64,000 nt of DNA from Palsa-601 sp963801185 (GTDB lineage: Bacteria; Actinomycetota; Acidimicrobiia; Acidimicrobiales; Bog-793), in NCBI GenBank assembly GCA_963801185.1, contig CAWDDW010000003.1, forward strand, positions 1,426,001 through 1,490,000. Reading direction: 5' to 3'. This document shows, one piece after another, positions 8,532 to 18,416 of this stretch; position 1 is the stretch's first letter; each line of letters starts with the position of its first letter. The translations under genes and the position numbers were made by a program. The notes beneath the pieces are model-generated. The model saw nothing but the letters and a program-made list of their open reading frames with translations. It had not been told where the DNA came from and made no database searches.

Positions 8532-11500
8532 TCAGGAAGGCGGCGCACCTTCTGTGACCTCGACGATCGCTCGCTCCTCAGGAACCGCGAGCCCGTTGCC
8601 GTCGCTCCCCGCGGAGGGCACGAGGAACCGCCCGATCACCGGCAGCTCCCAGAAGCTCTCGGCACGGGCGATGGCGAGCGCCGCTCCGAGCGACTGTTCG
8701 GCCGAGTCCCACACGACGTAACGAGGCAGCCACTCGGGGTCGAACTTGGCGTTGAAGCGCCAGAGGGACTCGATCTGCATCGAGTCGGACATTCGCTTCA
8801 GCACGAAACGCTCGACCTTCGTGGTCAGCCGGTCGCCCGCCTCGCCTGCCAGCACTGCCCGCATCATGGCGAAGTTAAGCCCGAGCCCGGCGTAACCCTC
8901 CTCTCTGAGGTGCTCCATCGTCCGCACCAAGATGAAGTCGAGGAGGCCGTTCGGGTGATCGCCCGGGTCGCGGCGCATGAGGTCGAGCGAGAAGCCGTCG
9001 ATCCCGGGGGCGGGCACGAACTGGCAGAACGCCACGGGCCGGGCTTCGGGCTCGGGCCCGTGGGCCACGGCGAGCAACAGGCCGGTGTCGCTCGGATCGA
9101 ATATCCGCCCGAGCGTCATGGAGAAACCCCGCTCCACCCCCCCACGCCTGCTCTTCACCATCACGTCGCGCAGCGCGGCGGCAAGATCGGGATCGGCACT
9201 GGCCGGGTCGTGGAACGAGATCGTGTATCCGTACTTGGCGATCCTGTTCACCGCCTGGCGGAGCCCCTTTTTCGTCCCCCCTTGCAGGGAGAGCGACCCC
9301 ACGTCCACGACTGCCTCGTCGCCGATGTAGAGGTCTCGCATCCCTGAGGCCTGGTAGACGGGCAACCACTCCTGGCCGGCGCCCAGTACGGCGACCGTCC
9401 AGCCGTGCTCGTCAGCAAACCGCCGGAACGACGACCACAGGGACGCGCGCTCTTCTGCCGGGCAGATCGGGTCCGGCGAGACGAGGCTCACGCCGTTGTG
9501 CACGGCATAGGCGATCACGCCGTCGCGGTCGAAGAAGTGCTCCTTGTCGCTGCGCAGGGCGAAGTAGTCGAGTGTCCCGCTGGCCCGCCGCCGCACGACT
9601 TCGCGTGCGTGCTCGAACTCGCGCGTGTCAGTAGTCGCGAGGCCCCCCGGCACCATCGGGGCCTGCAGGTGAGCAGCTCCGTGGCCGGCCACTCGTCTTC
9701 GCTCGGCAACGGGGCGGAAGCACACGACCAACGCGACGAGCGCGAGGCCGACGCCGATCGCCAGTTCCGCAGGGTTCAGGAATTCCGAAGCCCTCTCGGG
9801 CAGCCGGATCGAGTCGATCCCGACGAGGCGCTCGATCGCGGCAGCGAAGGCGGTCGGCCACGGCAGTGGCCGGTAGTGCCGGTCGAAACGACCGCCGAGC
9901 TTCGAGCACGGCGGTCACGACGATGGCCACGCCGACAGCCCCGCCGAGCAACGTCGTGAGCGCAGTGCGGACGGCCGTCGGCTCGTAACCGCCCTTGAAC
10001 GAGCCGCGCGCCCACACCACGGCGGCGAGGATCGCAAGCGAGGCGAGCGTTGCGAGGAGCTGGCCCTCTCGCACGATGTGGAGGACCGACGTCAGCCCGA
10101 GGAGGGCTACCGCGACGATCCATGCAAGCCGCTGGCCGCGCCGCAGCCCCCTCGCGAGGAGCACGAGGGTCATACCCGCTAGCGCCACGAGCGCTCCGGC
10201 GGTGGTGCTCACTCCGAGGGGCACGTAACCCAAGTACGGGTGCAAGCGGCCGCGGACGTTCGGCGGGACCAGTGCTGAGACGATGTCGAGGACACCGACG
10301 GCCGCCACGAGTGCCGCCACGAGCCGTCGGACGAGCCGGTGATGGCGAGTCGGGTCGTCGATCGCCGGCCAGCTGTGTCCTGGGAACGAACCGACAACCG
10401 CCGTGTCGAGAGGGGCCGGCCTCGGCCCCGCCGCAAGCCGTTCGAGCACGGTGCCCGCTTGCTTCTGCTGCCGCGAGACGGTCAAGCGGGCGTGGACGTC
10501 GGCCCCGCCTTCCACTGTCACGAACGAGATCTGCTCGCTCGGCACGAATACCGGTGGCAAACCGAAAAGCGCCCGCCGCTCCTCGACCACAGTGGAGCAG
10601 GCACCGGTGTTCGCGAAGAAGCCTTTCCCGACGCTGCCGATCTCAGCCCGCAAGCTGTGACCCGTCACGAGCCCGCCACCGCCGTCTGCCACGAACGCGC
10701 GGGCTGCTTCCCGGGCATGGTCGTTCGCCCGTTCCGCAGATGGTCCGAGCAGCGCGTTTCCCGCCCCGGTCCAGAGCCTGTGGTTGACCACCGCCAGCAG
10801 CACCGCCACCGCCGCCAGCTCGAGCACGACGGTCACGACGATGTCGACCAAGAGGCGGTTGAGGGCTCGCAAGTGGTTCGGCACGCCGAAGAGCCAGAGG
10901 CCCGGAAGCCGGCCGAGCACGACGGCCGCCAGGGGCACGAGCAGCCACCAAGCCATCCTTGCAAGACGGCGGTACATCAGGCGGGAGGCGACGAACCTCG
11001 GCAGGCCGGCGGGATCCTGGAGCCGGTCGATGCCCTCGAGCCAGCCTGTGCGCGACGACCGAAGCGCCGGGAAGAGGTCCGTTATCGCGTGATGGCCGAG
11101 CGGCGTGTCCCTCGGATCGGTCGGGTCCCCGAAGAGCTCCGCGCGTCGTAGCTCCATCCCGGCTCGACGCGCACGATCTTCGGCCCCGATGCGGTCGCGA
11201 CGCTGATGTCCGCGCTGAGCGCCACCTGGCAGCCGAGCGCCTCGAGCGGAGCCGAGGCCGCCGGGTCGTAGCAGATGGCCCGGTCGCGCACTCCGGGAAG
11301 GAGGATCACGGTCCGGCGTGCGACGGGCTCGCACGTGAGAAACTTTCGCAGCGCGGCGCACAACTCGGGATGGGCCCTCAGCGCACCGTCGACAGTGGCC
11401 GGCCGAGCCGATGATGCACCCGGAGCGGTCCCCGGCCGGGGAGTCAGCTCGAAGCAATTCCCGGCGACGACGAACACCCCCGAGCCTTCGACGGCCCGCA

Positions 11501-11648
11501 AGGCGGCGGCGATCGAGGCTGCAGCTGCTTCGGACGCAGGATTCGGGACGTCAGCGAGGAAGAGGTCGCTCGCGACGATCGCCCGGCCGCCGATCGGGAG
11601 GTCGACTCGGATCTGGTCCGGCAGCCGGCCGAGGTGAGGTGTTGACAT
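8532..11648 (-). CDS. Fusion of degenerate metallophosphoesterase, MprF-like membrane region and DUF2156 lysyltransferase (two frame breaks)
   Basis: After correction this is one protein of about 1038 residues. Residues about 1-170 and 180-400 form a calcineurin-like phosphoesterase fold. Metal-binding motifs look degenerate: SDLFL for SDLHL, AGNCFEL for GD, LPGVRD for GNHD, and TGHSL for GHTH. Two TM helices interrupt it. Six or more TM helices follow (about 420-660), then a DUF2156 domain (about 670-1038) as in phosphatidylglycerol lysyltransferases. DUF2156 proteins transfer amino acids from aminoacyl-tRNA to membrane lipid. The frame breaks at GAGCTC 11134-11139 (net minus one) and at GAGCTTC 9897-9903 (plus one). 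The ATG at 11648 is the first of the phosphoesterase domain. Substrate is unknown. Confidence 0.8.
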
Positions 11649-11690
11649 CTCGATCCCTATCTTGGCAGTCGCCCTCGGTAGCATGCGCCC

Positions 11691-13685
11691 ATGCCGCAGG
11701 ACGACGACACCGCTGAGGCGACGCCAGGCGCCACGATCGAGGACTACTTGGCCGAAGATCGGACCTTCCCGCCGCCCGACCGGATCGTAGCGGAAGCCTT
11801 GATCGCGGATCGGTCGCTGTACGAGAGTGCCGATGCCGACTTCGAGAAGTTCTGGGCGGATCAGGCGCGCGAGCTCGCGTGGTTCGAGCCCTTCGAGACG
11901 GTGCTCGAGTGGGACCTGCCGTTTGCGAGGTGGTTCTCGGGCGGCAGGCTGAACGTCTCGTACAACTGCCTCGATCGCCACGTGGAGGCCGGTCTCGGAG
12001 ATCGGGTGGCCTACTACTTCGAGGGCGAGCCCGGCGACAACCGGACCATCACGTACTCTGAGCTGCTCGATGAGGTCGGCCGCGCTGCCAACGCGCTGCA
12101 CAGTCTCGGCGTCGAGCGTGGCGACCGCGTGGCCGTCTACATGCCGATGATCCCTGAGCTGCCGGTCGCGATGCTGGCTTGTGCGCGCATCGGGGCTGCT
12201 CACTCCGTCGTCTTCGGTGGTTTCTCGGCCGATGCGCTCCGAGGCCGCATCGAGGATGCCGAGGCGAAAGTGCTCATCACCGCCGACGGCGGATGGCGGC
12301 GTGGGCAGCCCGTTGCTCTGAAGCCCAACGCCGACGCAGCCCTCTCCGGTGGCGCCGCCTCGATTGAGCACGTGGTCGTCGTGCGGCGCCTCGGCGACGC
12401 AGCCCCTGGGACCGAGATGACTGCTGGAAGGGACCTGTGGTGGCACGAGCTGGTCGATCAGCAGCCGGCGCACTGCCCACCTGAGGCGATGGAGTCCGAG
12501 GACCTGCTGTACCTGCTCTACACATCGGGCACCACGGCCAAGCCGAAGGGAATCATGCACACCACGGCCGGCTACCTCACCGAGGTCGCGTTCACGCACA
12601 AGTACGTCTTCGACCTCCACCCCGAACGCGACATCTACTGGTGCGCCGCCGACATCGGCTGGGTGACCGGGCACAGCTACATCGTCTACGGCCCGCTGGC
12701 GAACGCGGCGACCAGCATCTTGTACGAGGGCACGCCGGACCATCCCGGTCGGGACCGGTGGTGGTCGATCATCGAGCGTTACAAGGTGTCGATCCTCTAC
12801 TCCGCGCCGACTGCGATCCGCACCTTCATGAAGTGGGGCACCGAGCATCCGGCGGGGCACGATCTCTCGAGCTTGCGGGTCCTCGGCTCCGTCGGCGAGC
12901 CCATTAACCCAGAAGCGTGGATCTGGTACTGGCAGCAGATCGGCGGTGGCCGATGCCCAGTGGTCGACACCTGGTGGCAGACCGAGACAGGCGCCATCAT
13001 GATCTCGCCCCTCCCCGGTCTCACGACGCTCAAGCCGGGATCGGCGACCTTCCCGCTCCCGGGTGTCTCCGCAGAGGTCGTCGACGACGCCGGCAACGTC
13101 GTCGAACGCGGTGGCGGGTACCTCACGCTGTCGCGGCCCTGGCCATCGATGCTTCGCGGCATCTACCGAGATCCCGAGCGGTACAAGGAGACCTACTGGA
13201 GCCGGTTCGAGGGCAGGTACTTCGCGGGAGACGGCGCCAAGGTCGACGCCGACGGGTATCTCTGGCTGCTCGGTCGGGTCGACGACGTCATGAACGTCTC
13301 CGGCCACCGGGTGTCGACGACCGAGGTCGAGTCGGCACTGGTCGATCATCCGACCGTCGCAGAGGCAGCTGTCGTCGGTGCCGCCGATGCCACGACAGGA
13401 CAGGCGGTGATCGCGTTCGTCACTCTGATCTCGGGCGTCGAGGTGGACGTCGAGCACGGCGAGGTGCTGCGAAGGCACGTCTCGATCAAGATCGGCGCGA
13501 TCGCGCGGCCGAAGACGATCATCTTCACTGACGATCTCCCGAAGACGCGCTCGGGGAAGATCATGCGCCGGCTGCTGCGTGACGTGGCCGAGGGTCGCGA
13601 CCTCGGCGACACGACCACGCTCGCCGACGCGGGTGTTGTCGAGGAGCTCCGCAACCGAGCTGCGGCCCAACCGGGCGAGGAGTGA
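11691..13685 (+). CDS. acs: Acetyl-coenzyme A synthetase (AMP-forming)
   Basis: Activates acetate to acetyl-CoA through acetyl-AMP. The 664-residue product has the whole ANL-superfamily layout. The phosphate-binding loop is YTSGTTAKPKG (about 282), the aspartate-containing core is DTWWQTETGA (about 425), the hinge is GRVDDVMNVSGHRVS (about 528), and the C-terminal LPKTRSGKIMRRLLR carries the lysine acetylated in regulated Acs enzymes. It is divergent from the lysyltransferase fusion, with 42 bases between the two starts. Its stop overlaps the next gene by four bases. A closely related propionyl-CoA synthetase cannot be fully excluded. Confidence 0.93.
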   Translation: MPQDDDTAEATPGATIEDYLAEDRTFPPPDRIVAEALIADRSLYESADADFEKFWADQARELAWFEPFETVLEWDLPFARWFSGGRLNVSYNCLDRHVEAGLGDRVAYYFEGEPGDNRTITYSELLDEVGRAANALHSLGVERGDRVAVYMPMIPELPVAMLACARIGAAHSVVFGGFSADALRGRIEDAEAKVLITADGGWRRGQPVALKPNADAALSGGAASIEHVVVVRRLGDAAPGTEMTAGRDLWWHELVDQQPAHCPPEAMESEDLLYLLYTSGTTAKPKGIMHTTAGYLTEVAFTHKYVFDLHPERDIYWCAADIGWVTGHSYIVYGPLANAATSILYEGTPDHPGRDRWWSIIERYKVSILYSAPTAIRTFMKWGTEHPAGHDLSSLRVLGSVGEPINPEAWIWYWQQIGGGRCPVVDTWWQTETGAIMISPLPGLTTLKPGSATFPLPGVSAEVVDDAGNVVERGGGYLTLSRPWPSMLRGIYRDPERYKETYWSRFEGRYFAGDGAKVDADGYLWLLGRVDDVMNVSGHRVSTTEVESALVDHPTVAEAAVVGAADATTGQAVIAFVTLISGVEVDVEHGEVLRRHVSIKIGAIARPKTIIFTDDLPKTRSGKIMRRLLRDVAEGRDLGDTTTLADAGVVEELRNRAAAQPGEE

Positions 13686-14179
13686 GCATCCCTGACGAGA
13701 CGCCGCTCAGCTGGCACTGGCGCTCGGGCCGGGTACACCCTGGCCGGGCTGTCGTGTTCGACGTCGACGGTGTGCTGTCAGATGCCTCCGGGCGCCAGCA
13801 CTACCTGTCGGGCATCTTGCGCGACTGGGACTCCTTCTTCGAGGCAGCCGGCGCAGACCCACTGATCCCCGAGGTCGCGCGACTGCTCGACCTGCTCGAC
13901 CCCTCGCTCACCGTGATCCTCCTCACCGCCCGACCGGCCCGGATCCGCGACATAACGGTCGCCTGGCTCGATCACTTCGGCCTGCGCTACGACCTGCTCG
14001 TCATGCGGTCGGGCGGCGACTACCTGAGGGCCGTGGAGTTCAAGCGGCGCGAGACTGGCGCATTGAAGCAGTATGGCTTCGAGCTCTGCCTCGCGGTCGA
14101 AGACGATCGCCGCAACCTCGAGATGTTCGAGGACGAGGGCATCCCGTGCCTCTACGTCCACTCGGGGTACTACGGCTGA
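13682..14179 (+). CDS. HAD-superfamily phosphatase, polynucleotide-kinase-3'-phosphatase-like
   Basis: A 165-residue HAD hydrolase. Motif I is VVFDVDGVLSD with both aspartates, motif II is ILLTARPARI, a lysine lies in the FKRRETG region, and motif IV is VEDDRRNLEMF. The small-cap layout and these motifs resemble the 3'-phosphatase domain of phage-type polynucleotide kinases and 'phosphatase domain-containing' proteins. The substrate is not evident. The GTG start at 13682 overlaps the acs stop (GTGA), so it is probably co-transcribed with acs. Confidence 0.75.
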   Translation: MSIPDETPLSWHWRSGRVHPGRAVVFDVDGVLSDASGRQHYLSGILRDWDSFFEAAGADPLIPEVARLLDLLDPSLTVILLTARPARIRDITVAWLDHFGLRYDLLVMRSGGDYLRAVEFKRRETGALKQYGFELCLAVEDDRRNLEMFEDEGIPCLYVHSGYYG

Positions 14180-14194
14180 GCTGAGTCCTTCCGG

Positions 14195-14683
14195 TCAGTC
14201 TCGGAAGTTGCCGAACTGCAACGGGATGTCGAAGTCGTCGTTCTTGAGCGCGGCGATGACGGCTTGGAGATCGTCTCGTTTCTTGCCGGTGACCCGTACC
14301 TGATCCCCTTGGGTCTGCGAGCCGACACCCTTCAGCCCGAGGTCCTTCACCTTCTTGTTGATCGCCTTCGCCTTCTCCGAGGAGATGCCAGCGTTGAGCG
14401 TGACCAGCTGGCGGACCGCGCCCCGGGAGGCTTCCTCGATCTTGCCGTACGAGACGGCTTTCAACGAGACCTGGCGGCGCACCAGCTTCTCCTCGAGGAC
14501 CTGGACCAGCGCACGCAGCCGGTCCTCGGTCGGCGCGTTCAGCGTGATCTCCTTTTCCTTCAGTTCGATCGAGGCCCCGGTGTTCTTGAAGTCGAACCGG
14601 GTCGCCACTTCCCGGCTCGCCTGGTCCACTGCGTTGCGGACTTCCTGGAGGTCGATCTCGGACGTGACGTCGAAGGTCGGCAT
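14195..14683 (-). CDS. YajQ family nucleotide-binding protein
   Basis: A 162-residue member of the YajQ/DUF520 family. It begins MPTFDVTSEIDLQEVRNAVD and contains the typical RFDFKNT and QVRVTGKKRDDLQ segments. Members bind RNA or cyclic di-GMP in some bacteria, but the role in actinobacteria is unsettled. It is on the minus strand, convergent with the HAD gene (15 bases apart) and divergent from tRNA-Tyr. Confidence 0.92.
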   Translation of the reverse strand: MPTFDVTSEIDLQEVRNAVDQASREVATRFDFKNTGASIELKEKEITLNAPTEDRLRALVQVLEEKLVRRQVSLKAVSYGKIEEASRGAVRQLVTLNAGISSEKAKAINKKVKDLGLKGVGSQTQGDQVRVTGKKRDDLQAVIAALKNDDFDIPLQFGNFRD

Positions 14684-14723
14684 GCGGGCAAGCTATCGCT
14701 TCTCGGGTATCTTGATGGCCCTC

Positions 14724-14804
14724 GGGTCGGTACCCAAGTGGCCAAAGGGAGCAGACTGTAAATCTGTCGCGCGAGCTTCGTAGGTTCAAATCCTACCCGG
14801 CCCA
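14724..14804 (+). tRNA. tRNA-Tyr (GTA)
   Basis: Class II tRNA of 81 bases. The acceptor stem pairs GGGTCGG with CCGGCCC. The anticodon stem GCAGA/TCTGT encloses loop CTGTAAA with anticodon GTA. A 12-base variable arm is followed by the T arm GTAGG-TTCAAAT-CCTAC. CCA is not encoded. Confidence 0.95.
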
Positions 14805-14827
14805 CTCGAGAAAGACCTGGTCAACGT

Positions 14828-15250
14828 ATGTCTCAGCCCCCGCGAGCGTTCAATGTCTCGACGACTTTCGTCCACCTCGGCCTCGGCGGGGTTGCGATTG
14901 CGCTGCCCGGATTCGAATGGACGCAGGCGTATCTCGAGGGCTACGAGCGCGAGACCGAGCTCGACGGTGAGGAGGGTCGTCTCGTCTCGCTCCTGCCTCA
15001 CGCCGCGAACTGGAGCCACTGGGAGCGCCATCCGGCCGGCGAGGAGCTCGTGGTCGTCTTGTCGGGCCGGGTCGTCGTGATCCAGGACCGCGACGGGGAG
15101 GAGAACCGCGTCGAGCTCGCTTCGCGCCAGGCGCTCGTGAACCCGAGGAGCGTCTGGCACACGATGGACGTGCTCGATGCGGGAGAAGCCCTCTACATCA
15201 CGCCGGGCGTCGGGACCCAACACCGACCGCGCGGAGACGCGCCCGCCTGA
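14828..15250 (+). CDS. Cupin-domain protein
   Basis: A 140-residue single-domain cupin. The metal-site-like half motif HWERHPAGEELVVVLSGRVVV (about 63-83) is followed by a second strand pair around NPRSVWHTMDVLDAGEALYI. Cupins of this type are small sensors, isomerases or dioxygenase-like enzymes, so no specific function can be assigned. ATG 14828 lies 24 bases after tRNA-Tyr. The downstream mannosyltransferase follows closely. Confidence 0.75.
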   Translation: MSQPPRAFNVSTTFVHLGLGGVAIALPGFEWTQAYLEGYERETELDGEEGRLVSLLPHAANWSHWERHPAGEELVVVLSGRVVVIQDRDGEENRVELASRQALVNPRSVWHTMDVLDAGEALYITPGVGTQHRPRGDAPA

Positions 15251-15320
15251 GGGAATGCCTCCGGGACTCCCGGGAGGCGAGCCATTAGGCTCGCCTCGCC
15301 AGAGGCCGACGAAGGATGAG

Positions 15321-17033
15321 ATGAGGACGGCGACGCGCGAGCGACCATCGAAATTGTGGCACGCGCTCGACGAGCGTTGGTCACGCGTCCGTAGCAGTGC
15401 CGATGCGCTCATCTGCCGTGGCGAAGCCCTCGTGGCGCCGTTCCGCCAGCCTCTGGCGGAGCCGTCGCCGTACGCCCCCGGCGATCGGGTCGTCCGCAAG
15501 CGGCTCGCGCAGTCGGCCGTCAGCGGATTCGTGGGTAGCGCGCTCATCTTGTGGGGGGCCTCACAGCCGAGCTCCCCGTTCACTCAGAACTCCGCCAACT
15601 CCTCCATCCCCACATGGTTCTTCGGGTTGCGCCCCCCGTCGGTCATCTTCAACGTGACGCCACCCCCGGCCCAGAACTTCTACCTCTCCGTGGCGGCCTT
15701 CTACGGCGGGATGGTCCTCTTGATGCGGGCGTGGATCCGGCTCGCGCGCCTGGCGCGTGAACACCCCGGCATGCCCTTGCGCATCTTCGCCCTCGTGATG
15801 GTCGCGTGGACCCTCCCGATGCTCTTCGTCGCGCCGATGCTCAGCAAGGACGCCTACGACTACGTCGCCCAGGGCGAGATGATGAGCCGCAACATCAGCC
15901 CGTACAAGTTCGGCCCGCAAGTGCTCGGCCCGGGGGCAAACAGCTACACGGTGCTAACCGACAAGCTCTGGTGGAATACCACGTCGCCGTATGGGCCGGC
16001 GTTCCTCGGCCTCGCCGGCGTCATCCAGACGGCGGTGAACCACAGCGAGCTCGGTGCGCTCGTGCTCTTCCGGGTCGTGGCGCTCGCCGGCGTGGCGCTG
16101 ATGGCAGTGTTCATCCCCCGCCTCGCTCGCAGCTTCGGCCGGGACCCGAGCGCGGCGTTCATCTTCGCCGTCATGAACCCGATAGTGCTCATCCACCTCA
16201 TCGGAGGCGAGCACAACGACGCCTTGATGCTGGGCCTGCTCGTGGCAGGGCTCGCACTCGCGCGGGAGCGGCATCCGGTGATCGGGACGGTCCTTGTCGC
16301 TTGTGCTGCGCTCGTGAAGGTGCCGGCCATCCTCGGCGTGGTCTACGTCGGGTGGGACTGGCTCGGGCCGGGCATCGACTGGCGGCACCGCCTGAAGCCG
16401 CTTGCCAAGGCGTGGGCGATCGCGCTTGGCGTCATGGCAATCGTCACGCAGGCGGTGGGCCTCGGTTGGGGATGGCTGACCGGCCTAGGCAATCCCGACG
16501 CCCTCAGGAGCTATCTGGACCCGGCGACCGCTGTCGGCCTCGAGCTCGCAAAGGCGATCGACGCCGTCGGGCTCGGGGACCACTGGCATGTCGTGCTGAC
16601 GATTGCCCGTGGAACCGGTGCTCTTGCCGCAATAGCCATCGGGGTGGTGCTTCTCTTCCGCTCCAAGGGCGGAGCGTCGAGCCTGCGGGCGCTCGGTCTC
16701 ACGATGCTTGCGGTGGTGCTGCTCGGCCCGGTCATGCAGCCGTGGTACCTCGCCTGGGGCGTCGTATTGCTCGGCCCGGTGACAGAGGGCCGGTCGAGGG
16801 GTGCCCTCATCTGGTTGACGGTGGTCGTGACGTTTCTCGGGCTCGGTGACGCGAAGTTCCTTGTGGTCGAGCTCGACAAGGCGAACCCGCTCATCGTGGC
16901 TCTCACGAGCGCAGCGCTTCTCGCGGTGACGCTTGCCCCGCTCGTCCCCCGCGTGCGCAAGGGGATACCGATCTGGCGCGCCCGGCGCTCGCCGGCCGCG
17001 GACACGAGAGAAGAGGTGCCGGCCGGGCTATGA
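15321..17033 (+). CDS. Polyprenol-phosphate-mannose-dependent mannosyltransferase, MptB-like
   Basis: About 570 residues with roughly 12 TM helices, resembling the GT-C alpha-1,6-mannosyltransferases MptA/MptB of actinobacteria. A GT-C-type acidic motif after the first helices appears as LSKDAYDYVAQGEMM. Further family features are SPYGPAFLGL, the GGEHNDALM segment and QPWYLAWG near the end. In mycobacteria such enzymes extend the mannan core of lipomannan. The acceptor here is unknown. I choose ATG 15321 because GAAGGATGAG lies just upstream. An in-frame GTG/ATG further upstream overlaps the cupin gene and looks non-coding. Confidence 0.8.
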   Translation: MRTATRERPSKLWHALDERWSRVRSSADALICRGEALVAPFRQPLAEPSPYAPGDRVVRKRLAQSAVSGFVGSALILWGASQPSSPFTQNSANSSIPTWFFGLRPPSVIFNVTPPPAQNFYLSVAAFYGGMVLLMRAWIRLARLAREHPGMPLRIFALVMVAWTLPMLFVAPMLSKDAYDYVAQGEMMSRNISPYKFGPQVLGPGANSYTVLTDKLWWNTTSPYGPAFLGLAGVIQTAVNHSELGALVLFRVVALAGVALMAVFIPRLARSFGRDPSAAFIFAVMNPIVLIHLIGGEHNDALMLGLLVAGLALARERHPVIGTVLVACAALVKVPAILGVVYVGWDWLGPGIDWRHRLKPLAKAWAIALGVMAIVTQAVGLGWGWLTGLGNPDALRSYLDPATAVGLELAKAIDAVGLGDHWHVVLTIARGTGALAAIAIGVVLLFRSKGGASSLRALGLTMLAVVLLGPVMQPWYLAWGVVLLGPVTEGRSRGALIWLTVVVTFLGLGDAKFLVVELDKANPLIVALTSAALLAVTLAPLVPRVRKGIPIWRARRSPAADTREEVPAGL

Positions 17034-17827
17034 CCACGACTACCGGGAGAGACGAGACCGTCGTGATCGAACGGGACGGGCCGATACTCATCGTCACCAT
17101 CGACCGCCCCCCTGTCAGAAACGCAGTCGATCGCCCCACAGCCGATGCCCTCGCTTCCGCCTTCACCGAGTTCGACGGAGACGACTCGCTGTCGGTCGCC
17201 GTCCTCACGGGAGCGGGCGGCACGTTCTGCGCGGGCGCGGATCTGAAAGCGATCGCAGACGGGAGGGGCAATCGGGTGGCCGCCGACGGTGACGGGCCGA
17301 TGGGGCCGACGAGGATGAGGCTCTCGAAGCCCGTGATCGCGGCGGTCGAGGGCTTCGCCGTCGCGGGAGGTCTCGAGCTGGCGCTCTGGTGCGACTTACG
17401 CGTGGCGGCGAAGAGTGCGGTGTTCGGCGTCTTCTGCCGTCGTTGGGGGGTCCCGCTGGTGGACGGAGGCACGCTGCGACTCCCGCGGCTCATCGGCGTG
17501 AGCCGCGCTCTTGATCTCGTGCTCACGGGGCGGGAAGTCGGGGCTCGCGAAGCGCTCGAGATCGGTCTCGCCAACCGCGTTGTCGAAGACGGCGAGGCGC
17601 TCGCGGGGGCGATCGCTCTCGGCCGGGAGATAGCGGGCCTCCCGCAGCTGTGCATGAGGGGTGACCGGGCGAGCCTGCTCGAATCCGAGGGGCTCTCTGA
17701 GCCCGAGGCGCTCGCGAACGAGCTCGCTCACGGGCTCGCGACGCTCGAGTCAGGCGAGACCTTGGCGGGAGCGGCTCGTTTCGCCAGCGGTGCGGGGCGC
17801 CACGGCGCGCCTGCGACCGGCGACTGA
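17030..17827 (+). CDS. Enoyl-CoA hydratase/isomerase family protein
   Basis: A 265-residue crotonase-fold protein. The CoA- and oxyanion-hole segments are GAGGTFCAGADLKAI (about 63) and AVEGFAVAGGLELALW (about 105). They are followed by FCRRWGVPLVDGGTLRLPRL, a signature seen in many actinobacterial EchA proteins. The reaction is probably hydration or isomerisation of an acyl-CoA; the substrate is unknown. ATG 17030 overlaps the mannosyltransferase stop (ATGA), so the two are translationally coupled. Confidence 0.88.
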   Translation: MTTTTGRDETVVIERDGPILIVTIDRPPVRNAVDRPTADALASAFTEFDGDDSLSVAVLTGAGGTFCAGADLKAIADGRGNRVAADGDGPMGPTRMRLSKPVIAAVEGFAVAGGLELALWCDLRVAAKSAVFGVFCRRWGVPLVDGGTLRLPRLIGVSRALDLVLTGREVGAREALEIGLANRVVEDGEALAGAIALGREIAGLPQLCMRGDRASLLESEGLSEPEALANELAHGLATLESGETLAGAARFASGAGRHGAPATGD

Positions 17828-17852
17828 CGACCGGGTCTCAGCGATGCATGCC

Positions 17853-18338
17853 TCAGAGCACGAGCTGGAGGATGGCGACATCGATCCAGCGCCCGAACTT
17901 GCGACCGATCTGGCGCTCGATTCCTACCATCGTGAAGCCGCATGCTTCGTGGAGCTTGATCGACGGCTCCTGCTCCGCGCTGATCCGGGCGACGACGGAG
18001 TGGAAGCCGTGAGAGCGCGCGGCGTCGAGGGCACCATCGAGCAGCAGCCGGCCCACACCCTGGCCTCGAGAGCCCGCCGCCACGTAGACGGAGTCTTCGA
18101 CGGCGGTGGAGTATCCGGGCCGGGGTCTGTACGGGGAGAGGGAGGAGAAGCCGATCACCTCCCGCCCGACCTCCGCCACGAGGGCGGGGTAGACGCCGGC
18201 GTGGGCGGTCATCCAGGCTCTCTGCTCTTCCTCGGTGCGCGGCACGAGGTCGAGCGTGGCCGTCGAGGTGAGCACTTCGCCGTTGTAGATCGTGCGAATG
18301 GCTTCACCGTCACGCTCTGTCGCCCGCCGGATCTCCAT
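17853..18338 (-). CDS. GNAT family N-acetyltransferase (phosphinothricin-acetyltransferase-like)
   Basis: A 161-residue GNAT protein. It begins MEIRRATERDGEAIRTIYN, typical of the Pat/Bar and YwnH subgroup. The acetyl-CoA pyrophosphate-binding motif SRGQGVGRLLLDGAL is near residue 90, followed by KLHEACGFTMVG. Relatives acetylate phosphinothricin, methionine sulfone or similar small amines; the substrate here is inferred only at subgroup level. It is convergent with the enoyl-CoA hydratase gene. Confidence 0.85.
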   Translation of the reverse strand: MEIRRATERDGEAIRTIYNGEVLTSTATLDLVPRTEEEQRAWMTAHAGVYPALVAEVGREVIGFSSLSPYRPRPGYSTAVEDSVYVAAGSRGQGVGRLLLDGALDAARSHGFHSVVARISAEQEPSIKLHEACGFTMVGIERQIGRKFGRWIDVAILQLVL

Positions 18339-18377
18339 CCTCGGGGATCGTATACGCGGGCGCGAGTGCGAGCGGGA

Positions 18378-18383
18378 TACAAT
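18378..18383 (+). promoter_or_regulatory. Possible -10 element (TACAAT) for the tRNA-Thr/tRNA-Met/rpmG unit
   Basis: TACAAT lies 34 bases before tRNA-Thr. No convincing -35 hexamer is present at 17 bases upstream, so this is a weak call based on position and the -10 match alone. Confidence 0.35.
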
Positions 18384-18416
18384 CGGCCTGCGAGCGGGCT
18401 CCAGCCCGTCCGGTCG

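Noticed and set aside
14760..14790. A frame-break-like GAGCTTC inside tRNA-Tyr
   Set aside because: The variable arm folds acceptably as given, and all stems pair, so no inserted base is needed.
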